DNA from: Bradyrhizobium zhanjiangense
GTDB lineage: Bacteria > Pseudomonadota > Alphaproteobacteria > Rhizobiales > Xanthobacteraceae
Reading direction: 5' to 3'
Assembly: GCF_004114935.1 (NCBI RefSeq)
Contig: NZ_CP022221.1
Coordinates: forward strand, 2,191,001-2,255,000
DNA: 64,000 bases
Part shown: positions 1 to 9,017 of the stretch, piece after piece
How the letters are laid out: the number at the start of each line of letters is the position of its first letter
Position numbering within the stretch: position 1 is the first letter of the stretch
Notes under the pieces: generated by a model
What the model was told of the DNA's origin: nothing
What the model saw: only the letters and a program-made list of their open reading frames with translations
Databases searched by the model: none
Made by a program: the position numbers and the translations under genes

Positions 1-338
1 CTGGAGCTTTGTACGGGTGCCTCTGCAATCTTCGGGGCGCTCGCAGCGGAGGAGGACTCCGCGGAGGATGGCTCTGGGGCCTGCTGACATGCGTCCAGTG
101 CGGCCTTGACCTCCGGCGGGAGGATGTTCCGCACCTCCTGCGTGAGTTCCTCCGTCAGCTGCTTGGCTGAGTCTGCAGCCGGCGGAACCTGTGGAGTGGA
201 ATGGTCATCGGCATTGTCTTTCAACGAGAAACTAGCCAGCATCGCCTCGAAGTTTGAAAGATCCCGCGCCGATGAGGGCCCGGAGGCCAGCCCGGACAAA
301 CTCGAGCTGGCGGTTACCGATAGGTTGTTGACTGACAT
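1..338 (-). CDS. Candidate type III secreted protein, 3' end outside window
   Basis: The minus-strand frame opens with ATG at 338 and stays open to the window edge (about 112 residues visible). It begins MSVNNLSVTASSSLSGL and is rich in Ser, Ala and Pro, with few hydrophobic stretches and no signal peptide. This Ser-rich, disordered amino end is typical of T3SS substrates. A tts box lies about 200 nt upstream (535-568) in the right orientation, so TtsI control is likely. I do not recognise the family; a secreted Nop protein or an extracellular component of the apparatus are both possible. That it is a real gene is supported by the tts box and composition, not by homology. Confidence 0.6.
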   Translation of the reverse strand, partial: MSVNNLSVTASSSLSGLASGPSSARDLSNFEAMLASFSLKDNADDHSTPQVPPAADSAKQLTEELTQEVRNILPPEVKAALDACQQAPEPSSAESSSAASAPKIAEAPVQSS

Positions 339-930
339 TATACGGTCCTCTGATTTGAGATCGCACCACAAGCCGGTCATGTGGCGCAGCGCGAGAATCG
401 CGACGAACAACGAGCAAGAAATGTCGATAGGCTTCGATCGCTCCTACCACTTGCTTCCGATTGCTCAGTGCGCCCCCAGCGCTCAGTTCCGCTACAATCT
501 ATAGGCACATCGCCGTCTAGATATTCACGCCACATGGTAGGTTCGATTAGCTTTCCAAAAGCTGACGGCGCTCAGAGGTTTCACAACGAGACGCGCAATG
601 ATGGTGTGAGAGGCGGTGATGGGTTCTCGATATCGGAATCGGCTTGCTTGTTATGCTCGATCGCTCGCCTCCGGGCCAACTAGGTGGAATTAGCGAGGCC
701 GAGTCTGCCGCTCTGCGGATGGTCACGTGCGCTGATTCGTGAAACAACGTCGCAGGTCTCCGCAGCGTCTTATGGTGAAATCACCCACGCGTAGCGACCT
801 CGCGCCTGCGCCCAACGAGAGTGTTGGCGCTTGCGTAGATGCTCGAAAGAGTCCGACGGTATTGTGCGGACCCTATTGCCCCGAGCGGATCGAAGCTCAG
901 CTGCACTCGGCATTCTTCATGTCGTCATGC
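339..930. other. Intergenic stretch with no gene seen
   Basis: Apart from the tts box at 535-568 I see no convincing coding frame. Roughly the last 360 bases lie downstream of the effector candidate at 931-1551 and hold nothing recognisable. Confidence 0.5.
535..568 (-). promoter_or_regulatory. tts box upstream of the first effector candidate
   Basis: Read on the minus strand, the site runs GTCAGCTTTTGGAAAGCTAA and then has CCTA at the expected distance. It matches the TtsI-binding pattern GTCAGCTT-N-TCGAAAGCT closely, with GG for CG in the centre. It points toward the gene starting at 338. Confidence 0.75.
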
Positions 931-1551
931 TTAGCCGCTTGGCGAGTGTTCGCTCGAACCTACAGGCCAAAGGGAAGGGTCCAGCGACGGTTTGAGACGA
1001 ATAAAACCTTCTTCTCGCCATTCCGCCGTGTGAGGCACACCCAGGATGGTGAACGTTGTTGTCCGGACACCCCTGGTAGGTATGAGATCGCGGCTTCTTA
1101 GCATTTCGATCTGAGCGGGCGTAGCCGTTTGGCCAGTGAAGACCCAGTCGTCCTTGGCGCGACGACCGTTCGCCATGGCGAAATCTCCAATTTCCGGCGG
1201 AGCAACCCCTGCGTGCAATGTGGGCCCAGCTTGAGACGGTCCAGCGTGAGGTGACCCGGCCCGCATGAGCCAAGGCTCAAGATCTTGCCAAACAAGCTCG
1301 TTGCCGAAATCGGAGGCGTCCGCGCGGTGTTGAGCGATCGGCTGTTTGGAATTGGACCGCTCGCCGCCGCTCAATGATGGCTCGACACGCGATGATCTGC
1401 CTCCGAGTTCCTGCCAAATTAAATCCTGGCTGTATTCGGGTATTTCATGCAATGCTATTAGTTCACGCTCAAACTCCCTTGGACCGGCGGGCAATGAGGA
1501 CGAGTGGGACGCTGGGTTGTTGTCCGCCCGGCTTAGCGCGTTGAAGTCCAT
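931..1551 (-). CDS. tts-box-controlled effector candidate, 206 aa
   Basis: ATG at 1551 is preceded by a strong AGGAGGGACAGG ribosome site, which makes it a better start than the in-frame codon at 1587. The product begins MDFNALSRADNNPASHSSS, is Ser/Pro/Gly-rich in its first 130 residues and has no signal peptide or membrane segment, as expected of a type III effector. The last 50 residues are more ordered and contain the string TTFTILGVPHTAEW. This end resembles the C-terminus of the effector at 55832-57196 (pattern LLP, then I-x-G-x-x-[YH]-T-A, then a basic residue), suggesting a shared module. A tts box lies at 1755-1788. The biochemical function is unknown. Effector status is inferred from regulation and composition. 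Confidence 0.7.
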   Translation of the reverse strand: MDFNALSRADNNPASHSSSLPAGPREFERELIALHEIPEYSQDLIWQELGGRSSRVEPSLSGGERSNSKQPIAQHRADASDFGNELVWQDLEPWLMRAGSPHAGPSQAGPTLHAGVAPPEIGDFAMANGRRAKDDWVFTGQTATPAQIEMLRSRDLIPTRGVRTTTFTILGVPHTAEWREEGFIRLKPSLDPSLWPVGSSEHSPSG

Positions 1552-1754
1552 CCTGTCCCTCCTTTTGGACAACGGAGTGGCTTTCATTCTTATGCGACGA
1601 AGCTCATTGAGTTTAAAGCTCGCATGAGGCGCTAAAGTGGCAAAGCACGCTCACCGATGCTGCTGGCTAGAGTTCTGGTTCGCATCCGTGGCTCCGGCTT
1701 GGACGTTTATTGCGCCACCCAGCGGCATCGGCCATCTACACATCCGCGCTCTGA

Positions 1755-1788
1755 CAATTGCAGCAGTAGCTTTCGAAAAGCTGACAAA
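1755..1788 (-). promoter_or_regulatory. tts box upstream of the 206-aa effector candidate
   Basis: On the minus strand the core reads GTCAGCTTTTCGAAAGCT, a near-perfect match to the tts consensus. It lies about 200 nt from the ATG at 1551 and 50 nt downstream of the rhcC1 stop, so it serves the effector rather than rhcC1. Confidence 0.9.
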
Positions 1789-1839
1789 GGGCATAAGCAG
1801 ACGCATTGCATCTCTTCCAGGCCATCTGTTGTCTTCAAG

Positions 1840-2541
1840 TCATTTCTTACCTGCATCGGGTGTGTGGACCACGCCGTCTTGATGTGGTGCCTCCGGCGAA
1901 GGAGCCTCATTCGGTCGTCCTTCGCGAATGACCACGCTGGAGGATCCCCGAAACAGCATCAAAACCGAATCGTGCGGCGGCTTTTCGGCACCGCTCGGGT
2001 TTCGCCGTGCCTGTGCCTCCGCCGCAAGTCCTTTTACTGTTTGCTCCACAAGCGCGACAAAGCGGGGTGGACCAGAGGCGAAGACGAGGCCATCTCCCGG
2101 TACGGGTCTCACGATGTAACGCTCGTCGGAGATGTTGAGCGCATCGAGTGCCGCCTTGAACGCATCAAAGCTGATTGGACTCAAGACCAAAAGGCGGCTT
2201 TGCGCCTCATGCGCATCGGATATGTAGAGCACCAGCCCATCGTAGTACCATTGAAGATTGTAGAGATTAATCAACCGTTCGAGGAACTCTCGCGGTGGGA
2301 GATCCGGCATTCGCCCGCGAATCCGCCCCTTCACCCCGGTGCTGACATTGACTCTGATATTTAGGTTGTTGCCGAATTCCTGCAGTGCGGCCGCGAGGTC
2401 CTGATCCAGAACTGTGTAACTATAAGGCGTCGATGGCAGCGCCAGGGGAGCGCCGAGCGCCTCGACGACGCCAAAGCAAATGAAAACACCAGCATAGAGA
2501 ACTTTCTTCAAGATGTGCAGCCTTGTGGATGGGATAAGCAT
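1840..2541 (-). CDS. rhcC1: RhcC1 (NolW), N-terminal subunit of the split T3SS secretin
   Basis: A 233-residue protein with an amino-terminal hydrophobic export signal (about residues 8-30, KKVLYAGVFICFGVVEALGA). It is followed by the N0/N1-type domains of type III secretins: DLAAALQEFGNNLNIRV, then a segment with PPREFLERLINLYNLQWYYDG. It is much shorter than full secretins because rhizobia split the outer-membrane ring protein into RhcC1 (this gene) and RhcC2 (12658-14106). It sits divergent to nolB with about 190 bp between, the classic rhizobial arrangement. The C-terminal 50 residues are Pro/Ala-rich and probably disordered. Identification is firm from domain content plus context. Confidence 0.9.
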   Translation of the reverse strand: MLIPSTRLHILKKVLYAGVFICFGVVEALGAPLALPSTPYSYTVLDQDLAAALQEFGNNLNIRVNVSTGVKGRIRGRMPDLPPREFLERLINLYNLQWYYDGLVLYISDAHEAQSRLLVLSPISFDAFKAALDALNISDERYIVRPVPGDGLVFASGPPRFVALVEQTVKGLAAEAQARRNPSGAEKPPHDSVLMLFRGSSSVVIREGRPNEAPSPEAPHQDGVVHTPDAGKK

Positions 2542-2649
2542 TCCTGCTATTTTTACACTTCAGAACAAGCACCGGAATTTGTCCCAAAATTTGGAATCCG
2601 ATGCCTCGTCCCAAATTGGAAGCTAACCGTGATCATTAGATGACAGATG

Positions 2650-2684
2650 CTCGTCAGTTTTTGGTCAGCTTGCTTCTCCAAGGT
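2650..2684 (+). promoter_or_regulatory. tts box in front of the nolB-rhc operon
   Basis: TCGTCAGTTTTTGGTCAGCT matches the tts pattern with substitutions in the second half of each arm. Its location between rhcC1 and nolB, on the plus strand about 50 nt before nolB, fits the known TtsI-dependent promoter of this operon. Confidence 0.75.
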
Positions 2685-2731
2685 GCGGCCCATTCGTGTG
2701 AACGAACGGCCCATCTCACCACGTGACAGAA

Positions 2732-3253
2732 ATGATTTCCTCCATGTTGGTCGGCGTTACGTCGATCTCTGCCAACTCCGTCGAGTGTGCCTCCAACGGC
2801 TGTTCGCCGGCACACGCTCAGTTTGGCGAGAGTCTTGCGCAGGTGGCCTCGAACCAAGGTGCCGGCTCTTCTGTGACCGAGCACGCGCCAGCTCCATCGC
2901 TGCCGGAAGTGCAGCGCGCAGTAGCGCCGGCGAGCCCGCTAGGCGATCGCGTCCTTCAGAGCATTTCTGCTATCCACCAGGGCAAACCATTTCCGCCGGG
3001 TGCAGTTTCGCCGACGCTCGTCGGCGAGCCTGATCCTACCAGGAGTCTGCAGCTTGGGCCGGCCGCACAACCGGTCTTGCGCGTGCAGCAAGTGGAGGTA
3101 CATCCAGTGGGCCAACCGGAGGGTGTGGATCATTTCGACTCGGCGCTAGCGAATCTGCGGGATGTTTACAACGGCGTCATCCAGGTATCGCTCATCTCCA
3201 AGGGGACAGGTGCTGTCAGTTCATCTCTGAATAAGCTTCTATCGGCGGGCTGA
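2732..3253 (+). CDS. nolB: NolB, T3SS inner-rod protein (SctI-like)
   Basis: First gene of the T3SS operon. The conserved part is the C-terminal 50 residues: an amphipathic helix with LANLRDVYNGVIQVSLISKG followed by SSLNKLLSAG, which is the polymerising tail of the SctI/YscI inner-rod family. The first 120 residues are Ser/Pro/Ala-rich and low in conservation. The start is uncertain: GTG 2723, ATG 2732 and ATG 2744 are all in frame and none has a clear Shine-Dalgarno; ATG 2732 is chosen. It ends 8 nt before rhcJ, so the two are translationally linked. Confidence 0.85.
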   Translation: MISSMLVGVTSISANSVECASNGCSPAHAQFGESLAQVASNQGAGSSVTEHAPAPSLPEVQRAVAPASPLGDRVLQSISAIHQGKPFPPGAVSPTLVGEPDPTRSLQLGPAAQPVLRVQQVEVHPVGQPEGVDHFDSALANLRDVYNGVIQVSLISKGTGAVSSSLNKLLSAG

Positions 3254-3261
3254 GCGGGCCG

Positions 3262-4125
3262 TTGGCTGTCTTGACGAAAGACAAGATCGGTAATGGCCGG
3301 CCCGCAAGAAAGCGGCTTGATGCTCTCGTCCTGTTGCTGCTTTTGCTGACCCTCGCCGGTTGCAAAGCTGATCTGTATACCAAAGTTCAGGAGCGTGAAG
3401 CGAACGAGATGCTTGGGCTGCTCCTGAGCAAGGGCGTCGATGCCATCCGTGTCGTCGGTAAGGATGGGACCAGCACGATTCAAGTGGAGGAAAGGCAGCT
3501 CGCCTACTCAATCGAGCTGCTGAATGACCATGGCTTGCCGCGCCAATCCTTCAAGAGCCTTGGTGAGGTGTTCAAGGGGGCGGGCCTCGTTGCCTCTCCG
3601 GTTGAGGAGCGAGCCCGCTACGTCTATGCTCTCAGTGAAGAATTGTCGCGCACGATCAACGATATCGATGGGGTTCTCTCCGCCCGTGTTCATGTCGTTC
3701 TGCCGAAGAATGATCTTTTGCGACAGGATGCAACCCCGTCCTCGGCGTCGGTTTTCATTCGGCACGCCTCCAACGCGAAGCTCTCAGCCTTGCTGCCGCA
3801 GATCAAGATGCTCGTCGCCAACAGCATCGAAGGTCTATCGTACGACAAGGTGGCGGTCGTGTTCGTGCCGGTTGAGCGAGCTCAGCATGAGGTCTCCGTT
3901 GTGCCAGCGGCAGCTTCCGCCGAACCAACCAAATTCATCGCAACTCACATTGCGATCGGTGCAGGAGGTGCGCTCGCCGCGTTGGGCATTCTATCTTACG
4001 TGCTGCTGAGCACACGTGGGCGACAGCTTCGTCAATCCTGGCGCAAAGTGACAAATCTCGGCAGAGGTGCCAGCAAGCCAGCGGTCCAGTCCGCCGGCAA
4101 AAAACTGTCCTCCGATCCGAAATAG
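3262..4125 (+). CDS. rhcJ: RhcJ, T3SS inner-membrane ring lipoprotein (SctJ)
   Basis: A 287-residue lipoprotein of the YscJ/FliF family. The start is TTG at 3262. A basic/hydrophobic signal (residues 17-33) ends in the lipobox LAGC with Cys34. The two ring-building domains follow, with SIELLNDHGLPRQSF, VYALSEELSRTINDIDGVLS and RVHVVLPKNDL. A C-terminal transmembrane helix lies at about residues 232-252. Length and order match SctJ. RhcJ forms the periplasmic ring of the secretion basal body together with SctD. It is co-transcribed with nolB upstream and nolU 21 nt downstream. Confidence 0.93.
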   Translation: MAVLTKDKIGNGRPARKRLDALVLLLLLLTLAGCKADLYTKVQEREANEMLGLLLSKGVDAIRVVGKDGTSTIQVEERQLAYSIELLNDHGLPRQSFKSLGEVFKGAGLVASPVEERARYVYALSEELSRTINDIDGVLSARVHVVLPKNDLLRQDATPSSASVFIRHASNAKLSALLPQIKMLVANSIEGLSYDKVAVVFVPVERAQHEVSVVPAAASAEPTKFIATHIAIGAGGALAALGILSYVLLSTRGRQLRQSWRKVTNLGRGASKPAVQSAGKKLSSDPK

Positions 4126-4146
4126 GCGGCAAGCAGGTCCGTATCG

Positions 4147-4761
4147 ATGGCATCCACTGACCCAAATCATTCATCGCATTCCGATCGCCTGCGCGAGCTT
4201 GCCGCTTTGATTCATCCCGGCCGGTTCGCCGGCCATCTTGATGGGCTCCTGTCGGCCGCCACAGTGCTGCAGCTGCAGAAGACTCCGAGACTGCAGCAAA
4301 GACTGGTCGAATTGCTGCTGGGCAGTGAGCTGGTCTCGAACGGAACCGACTGGGGTAGGGATGTTCTGCTCGGGCATGATCCGCGTCGGGCGGCCCTGCT
4401 CGCTGGCAGTATCTGGCATGCCCGTTCGGTGCTCAAGCTTGTGTCAAAGCACGATGTAGCGATTCTGATCGAAAATATTGGTGCGGAAGCTCATGCTTTC
4501 GCAATCCGACACTTATCCAGCGCCGTCGCTACCACATCGATTGACGATCCGCAGAAGCTCGCGAGCCAGATTGAACATGACGGATGTGCCTGCCTTGGTG
4601 CTTGGCTCAAGGACGCATCAGAGCTTGACCGTGTCCGCGTTCTTTTCCGCTTACCTGTGGGGACCACCGCCGAATCCCCAGCAGCCGAACACCACAATTC
4701 AGCGGGTCAGTTACTGTCTTTGGTGGTGGCCCACTTGGCCACGGAGGAGCCAGCGGCATGA
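4147..4761 (+). CDS. nolU: NolU, T3SS accessory protein (SctK-like)
   Basis: A 204-residue cytosolic protein beginning MASTDPNHSSHSDRLRELA, with no signal or membrane segment. Its place between rhcJ and rhcL is the conserved position of nolU in rhizobial T3SS operons. It is thought to correspond to the sorting-platform accessory protein SctK, but sequence similarity in that family is weak, so this rests mainly on gene order. Its stop overlaps the rhcL start by 4 nt (ATGA), indicating translational coupling. Confidence 0.8.
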   Translation: MASTDPNHSSHSDRLRELAALIHPGRFAGHLDGLLSAATVLQLQKTPRLQQRLVELLLGSELVSNGTDWGRDVLLGHDPRRAALLAGSIWHARSVLKLVSKHDVAILIENIGAEAHAFAIRHLSSAVATTSIDDPQKLASQIEHDGCACLGAWLKDASELDRVRVLFRLPVGTTAESPAAEHHNSAGQLLSLVVAHLATEEPAA

Positions 4762-5381
4762 CGGCCAACGAAACAGTCTTGCCAGATAGCCCGCGGATAC
4801 GGCCGCTTGGTCCGCTCATACCAGCCGCGGAACTTGGTGTCTGGTACGATGCGGTGCAGACGCGCGCGTTAGCCGAGCGATATCTGCGGCAGGTTCGCAG
4901 TTGGGCAAGGAAAGCCTATCAGCAGGAGCGGGAGCGCGGCCATTGCGAAGGTCTTAGGTCAGGCTCGGACGAAATGGCACAGCTGATCGCCCGAGCTGCT
5001 TCCGATGTGGCCCGGCGAAAAGCCGTTCTGCAACAGGAGTTGCCACAGCTCGTGATTGAGATATTGACCGATTTGTTGGGCTCCTTTGATCCGGGTGAGA
5101 TGTTGGTAAGGGCCGTTCGTCACGCCATCGAGAAAAGATATGGCAGCGCAGAAGTATGCCTTCACGTGTCTCCTGTGAATGCTGATGCACTAAGGCATGA
5201 ATTCGTGGCGTTCGATGGAACGGATAGTCGGCCGAAAGTCAGAATTGATCCGGACCCAACCGTGGGGCCTGACCAGTGCGTTCTGTGGAGTGAGTTCGGC
5301 AGTGTCGATTTAGGACTTGCCGCGCAGCTCCGCACATTGCGTCTTAGCCTTAATCCATCTTCTCAGGAAAGCGATCCGTGA
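4758..5381 (+). CDS. rhcL: RhcL (NolV), T3SS ATPase stator (SctL)
   Basis: 207 residues. The N-terminal part has a charged, coiled-coil-prone stretch (about 40-95, with RSWARKAYQQERERGHCEG). The C-terminal domain resembles FliH/YscL peripheral stalks (QELPQLVIEILTDLLGSFDP, then AIEKRYG). It should tether and regulate the RhcN ATPase at the cytoplasmic sorting platform. It overlaps nolU by 4 nt and rhcN by 4 nt, a tightly coupled set of genes whose products assemble together. Confidence 0.88.
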   Translation: MTANETVLPDSPRIRPLGPLIPAAELGVWYDAVQTRALAERYLRQVRSWARKAYQQERERGHCEGLRSGSDEMAQLIARAASDVARRKAVLQQELPQLVIEILTDLLGSFDPGEMLVRAVRHAIEKRYGSAEVCLHVSPVNADALRHEFVAFDGTDSRPKVRIDPDPTVGPDQCVLWSEFGSVDLGLAAQLRTLRLSLNPSSQESDP

Positions 5382-6733
5382 CGACGCAACGATCAGGCCT
5401 TGATCAATCGGCCGGAGAAGGAGATGTGCATGCGGCGATAGCATCTCTAAGATTCGCAGCAAAGCATGTCGATACGCGTGCCGTGCGGGGACGGATCACG
5501 CGTGCGATCGGCACCTTGCTCCATGCCGTGTTGCCGGGGGCCCGTGTTGGAGAACTTTGCCTGTTGCAGGATCACGCTTCCGGATGGTCACTTGAAGCGG
5601 AAGTCATCGGTTTGCTGCCGGACGGGGTGTTGCTGACGCCCATTGGCGATTTGGTAGGCTTGTCCCACCGCGCGGAAGTGCTCCCGACCGGACGCATGCA
5701 GGAAGTGTCAGTCGGGCCCGACCTGCTCGGCCGCGTGATCGATAGCTTCGGCCGTCCACTCGATGGCAGGGGGCCGATAAAGACGGTCCACACTTGTCCG
5801 CTCCGCGGCAAGGCGCCCAACCCGATGATGCGGCGTGGCATCGAGCATCCGTTTCCGCTCGGGGTTCGCGTGCTGGATGGACTTCTGACGTGTGGCGAAG
5901 GTCAGCGGATCGGAATCTATGGAGATGCCGGTTGCGGCAAGTCGACGCTGATGTCGCAAATTGTAAAAGGCGCGGCCGCCGATGTCACCGTGGTTGCGCT
6001 CATAGGAGAGCGTGGACGTGAGGTGCGTGAGTTCATCGAACGTCATATTGGAGATGCCCTCGCTCGCACGATCGTTGTCGTTGAGACATCCGATCGATCG
6101 GCAATGGAGCGGGCGCAATGCGCTCATATGGCGACCGCACTCGCCGAGTATTTTCGTGATCAAGGGCTGCAGGTCGTTCTGATGATGGATTCGCTGACGC
6201 GCTTTAGCCGTGCGATGCGCGAAATCGGCCTTGCCGCAGGAGAACCTCCTACCCGGCGCGGCTTTCCTCCTTCCGTCTTTGCGCTGCTGCCTGGTCTGTT
6301 GGAGCGTGCCGGTATGGGCGAGCGGGGCTCGATCACGGCATTCTATACCGTGCTTGTCGAAGGTGACGGCACGGGCGATCCGATCGCCGAAGAGTCGCGC
6401 GGCATTCTCGATGGTCATATCATTCTTTCGCGCGCGCTGGCCTCGCGAGAGCATTTTCCCGCCATCGACGTGCTGTCGAGCCGAAGTCGTGTCATGGATG
6501 CGGTCGCCTCTGGTCCACATCGCAAGGCGGCATCCGTCTTCCGCGATCTGCTCTCGCGCTACAATGAGGCTGAGTTCCTGATCAAGGTCGGTGAATACAA
6601 GCCGGGCAGCGATCCACTGACTGATCGGGCAATCGATTCAATCGAGGAACTGCGCGCATTCTTGCGCCAGGGACCGGACGAGCCGTCTAGCTTTGAGGAG
6701 ACCGTTTCATGGATGTCGCGTCTGACGGCCTAA
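5378..6733 (+). CDS. rhcN: RhcN, T3SS ATPase (SctN)
   Basis: A 451-residue rotary ATPase of the F1-beta/FliI type. The Walker A loop GDAGCGKST spans residues 182-190. The Walker B segment reads LQVVLMMDSLTRFSRAMREI, and PPTRRGFPPSVFALLPGLLERAG is the type III ATPase signature. It energises unfolding of effectors and chaperone release at the base of the export gate. Length is normal and I see no lesion. Its 3' end overlaps sctO by 25 nt. Confidence 0.96.
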   Translation: MTTQRSGLDQSAGEGDVHAAIASLRFAAKHVDTRAVRGRITRAIGTLLHAVLPGARVGELCLLQDHASGWSLEAEVIGLLPDGVLLTPIGDLVGLSHRAEVLPTGRMQEVSVGPDLLGRVIDSFGRPLDGRGPIKTVHTCPLRGKAPNPMMRRGIEHPFPLGVRVLDGLLTCGEGQRIGIYGDAGCGKSTLMSQIVKGAAADVTVVALIGERGREVREFIERHIGDALARTIVVVETSDRSAMERAQCAHMATALAEYFRDQGLQVVLMMDSLTRFSRAMREIGLAAGEPPTRRGFPPSVFALLPGLLERAGMGERGSITAFYTVLVEGDGTGDPIAEESRGILDGHIILSRALASREHFPAIDVLSSRSRVMDAVASGPHRKAASVFRDLLSRYNEAEFLIKVGEYKPGSDPLTDRAIDSIEELRAFLRQGPDEPSSFEETVSWMSRLTA

Positions 6734-7245
6734 ATCTCGTGCAAGCGTCGAAATTGCGGCTGGTGAAAGACATGAGAGAGCGAAGCGCGCTTCGTGAATT
6801 GTCGAACATGGAAGCCAGGCGCCGAATTGCGGTCGAAGCGCTGCAGCGAGCGTCTGAGAATCTTGAAGGCGCGGAGAATCGTCGCGCCAAGGTCGAAGCT
6901 GAACTTTATCAGGAGCTGGTGTCGCTCAAGACGATGTCCGTGACCGAGCTCGATCGTCGCTGTCAACTCGTCCTTGGGCGACTGGCAGCACAGATCGAAT
7001 CGGCACGCCAGGCGCGTGAGCAGGCGCGCGTCGCGCATGAGCAGGCTCAGCGGTCAGTGAATGAGGCGCGGACCATATGGGCCAAGCGTTCGGCGGCGAG
7101 CCAGAAATGGGAGGAAATTGAGGGCGATGTCCAGCGCACTACCGCTGTCCGTTCGGAGTGTGCGGCCGAAATTGATGCCGACGACGAGGTTTTGCTCCGA
7201 TATCAGGGTGGTTCGCGCAGCCAAGCGGTCGGTGGCTCGAACTGA
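6709..7245 (+). CDS. T3SS central stalk protein (SctO / Y4yJ-like)
   Basis: 178 residues, almost entirely charged alpha-helix with heptad-like spacing (for example SARQAREQARVAHEQAQRSV), giving a long two-stranded coiled coil. That is the hallmark of the SctO/YscO/FliJ stalk, which sits in the RhcN hexamer and links it to the export gate RhcV. Its position directly after rhcN, overlapping it by 25 nt, is the conserved one. No transmembrane segments. SctO proteins diverge fast, so position and coiled-coil character carry the call. Confidence 0.85.
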   Translation: MDVASDGLNLVQASKLRLVKDMRERSALRELSNMEARRRIAVEALQRASENLEGAENRRAKVEAELYQELVSLKTMSVTELDRRCQLVLGRLAAQIESARQAREQARVAHEQAQRSVNEARTIWAKRSAASQKWEEIEGDVQRTTAVRSECAAEIDADDEVLLRYQGGSRSQAVGGSN

Positions 7246-7302
7246 TGGCTCGTTCTCTTACGACGTCGCGAGCTGCGCCCGTGGAACCTGCCGGTAAATG
7301 CC

Positions 7303-8358
7303 GTGGGTGAACCCGCATTATTTCAGCCAGCGGTAAAGTTGTCGCATGGCGTGGTCTCGTGGCTCAACGAGGTCGCCGCACCACGCACGGTTCTGCAGAG
7401 CCGCCTTGGCGATAAGCCGCTATCGATCCGTATAAGCCGGCTTGTTTGGCAGGCCGAGCCATATGCCATGTCGATGCTCGACTGCGTATTTTGCGCCGGA
7501 GACGAGACCGCTGTCTTGTCCTTGCCCCGCCTTCTCGTCGAGGCGCTGATTTCAATGGTCCAGTATGGCCTTACTTTACCTTCCGACCCAACCCGCTCGC
7601 TGCTTCTCGAACTTGCTCTGGAACCTTGGCTCGCTCGATTAGAGATCATGCTCGCGCGGAATTTGCAGCTGATCCGCATCGAAGACGCGACGGCCAAAGA
7701 CCCCTATTTGGAGCTCGATGTTACTTTCGGACCGCTGGCGGCCAAGGCCCGCCTGTTCTTGTTCGCGCCACTTGACGGTCTGGTTCCGTCTGCGTTTCGT
7801 GTGTTAGGCGAGTTGATCGGCCAGTTACCGCGAGACTTAGGCAAGATTTCTTCGGAATTGCCGGTCGTGATTGCGAGAGAGATCGGCTCGCTGCGGGCGC
7901 CCGTCAGGCTTCTTCGTCAAGCACAGCCCGGCGACGCACTGCTGCCCGACGTCATTCCATTTGCCCATGGCCAGCTCATCCTCGCTGCGGACAAGTTGTG
8001 GGCGCCGGCGCAGGTCGCGGGCGACAGACTTATCCTTCGGGGACCATTCCGCCTGCAGTCCCATCCTCTAAGGTATGCAAATATGACGATACGACCCCAA
8101 GCGGAGCAAGCAATCCCGCCCTCGGAAGCCGACATCGACAGTGTTGAGATCACGCTTGTGTTCGAATGCGGCCGCTGGCCCATCCCGCTGGGTACGTTGA
8201 GAAGCATCAGCGAGGGGCACGTGTTCGAGCTTGGCCGGCAGCTGGACGGTCCGGTCGACATTGTCGCCAACGGTCAATTGATCGGCCGCGGCGACATCGT
8301 ACGTGTCGGTGAAGCGTTGGGCATCCGGTTACGTAGCAGGTTGGCGGTCAATGGTTGA
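7303..8358 (+). CDS. rhcQ: RhcQ, T3SS C-ring protein (SctQ)
   Basis: A 351-residue protein whose C-terminal 75 residues form the surface-presentation (SpoA) domain: ITLVFECGRWPIPLGTLRSI, then FELGRQLDGPVDIVANGQLI and GRGDIVRVGEALGIRL. A second, more diverged SpoA-like region lies at about 205-275. SctQ builds the cytoplasmic pods of the sorting platform that load substrates. The start is GTG at 7303, 57 nt after sctO, because no ATG is available in frame nearby. The last 8 nt overlap rhcR. Confidence 0.9.
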   Translation: MGEPALFQPAVKLSHGVVSWLNEVAAPRTVLQSRLGDKPLSIRISRLVWQAEPYAMSMLDCVFCAGDETAVLSLPRLLVEALISMVQYGLTLPSDPTRSLLLELALEPWLARLEIMLARNLQLIRIEDATAKDPYLELDVTFGPLAAKARLFLFAPLDGLVPSAFRVLGELIGQLPRDLGKISSELPVVIAREIGSLRAPVRLLRQAQPGDALLPDVIPFAHGQLILAADKLWAPAQVAGDRLILRGPFRLQSHPLRYANMTIRPQAEQAIPPSEADIDSVEITLVFECGRWPIPLGTLRSISEGHVFELGRQLDGPVDIVANGQLIGRGDIVRVGEALGIRLRSRLAVNG

Positions 8359-9016
8359 CATTCAACCGAGCATCCTTGCGCTTGTTGCGGCGACCGTCGG
8401 CCTCGGCCTGTTGACGTTCGCAGTCGTCACAACGACGGCGTTCATCAAGGTTTCCGTCGTTCTCTTCCTGATCCGCAACGCGCTCGGCACTCAGTCCATA
8501 CCACCGAACATCGTTTTGTATGGCGCTGCATTGATCCTTACCGTGTTCATAGACGCCCCGGTATTCGAGCAAACATACAACCGCGTGACCGATATGCAAC
8601 TTCGTTACCAAACCGCCGACGACTGGTTGACCGCCGCCAAGGAGGGCAGCGAGCCGCTGCGCGCCCATCTCAAGAAGTTCACCACTGAGGAGCAGCGCAC
8701 GTTCTTCCTGTCGTCGACGGAACATATCTGGTCGGAGGAGATGCGCGGCAACGCAACAGCCGATGATTTTGCAATCCTCGTTCCGTCCTTTTTGATCTCG
8801 GAGCTTAAGCGTGCGTTTGAAATCGGTTTCCTTCTTTATCTTCCGTTCATCACAATTGACCTGATTGTGACGACAATTCTGATGGCCATGGGCATGTCAA
8901 TGGTGTCACCAACAATGATATCCGTTCCTTTCAAGCTCTTTCTGTTCGTCACAATCGACGGCTGGTCACGGCTCATGCACGGATTGGTCTTAAGCTACGC
9001 ATCTCCGGGGAGTTGA
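8351..9016 (+). CDS. rhcR: RhcR, T3SS export gate protein (SctR)
   Basis: 221 residues from ATG 8351; an upstream in-frame codon at 8303 would run far into rhcQ and is less likely. It is a polytopic inner-membrane protein of the FliP/SctR family: FIKVSVVLFLIRNALGTQ near residue 40, FILVPSFLISELKRAFEIGF-type gate signature near 140 (here DFAILVPSFLISELKRAFEI), then two more membrane helices. Five SctR copies with SctS and SctT form the export pore. It is followed one nucleotide later by rhcS. Confidence 0.95.
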   Translation: MVDIQPSILALVAATVGLGLLTFAVVTTTAFIKVSVVLFLIRNALGTQSIPPNIVLYGAALILTVFIDAPVFEQTYNRVTDMQLRYQTADDWLTAAKEGSEPLRAHLKKFTTEEQRTFFLSSTEHIWSEEMRGNATADDFAILVPSFLISELKRAFEIGFLLYLPFITIDLIVTTILMAMGMSMVSPTMISVPFKLFLFVTIDGWSRLMHGLVLSYASPGS

Positions 9017-9017
9017 G

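Noticed and set aside
5708..6520. 270-codon minus-strand frame opposite rhcN
   Set aside because: Antisense shadow of a conserved ATPase gene.
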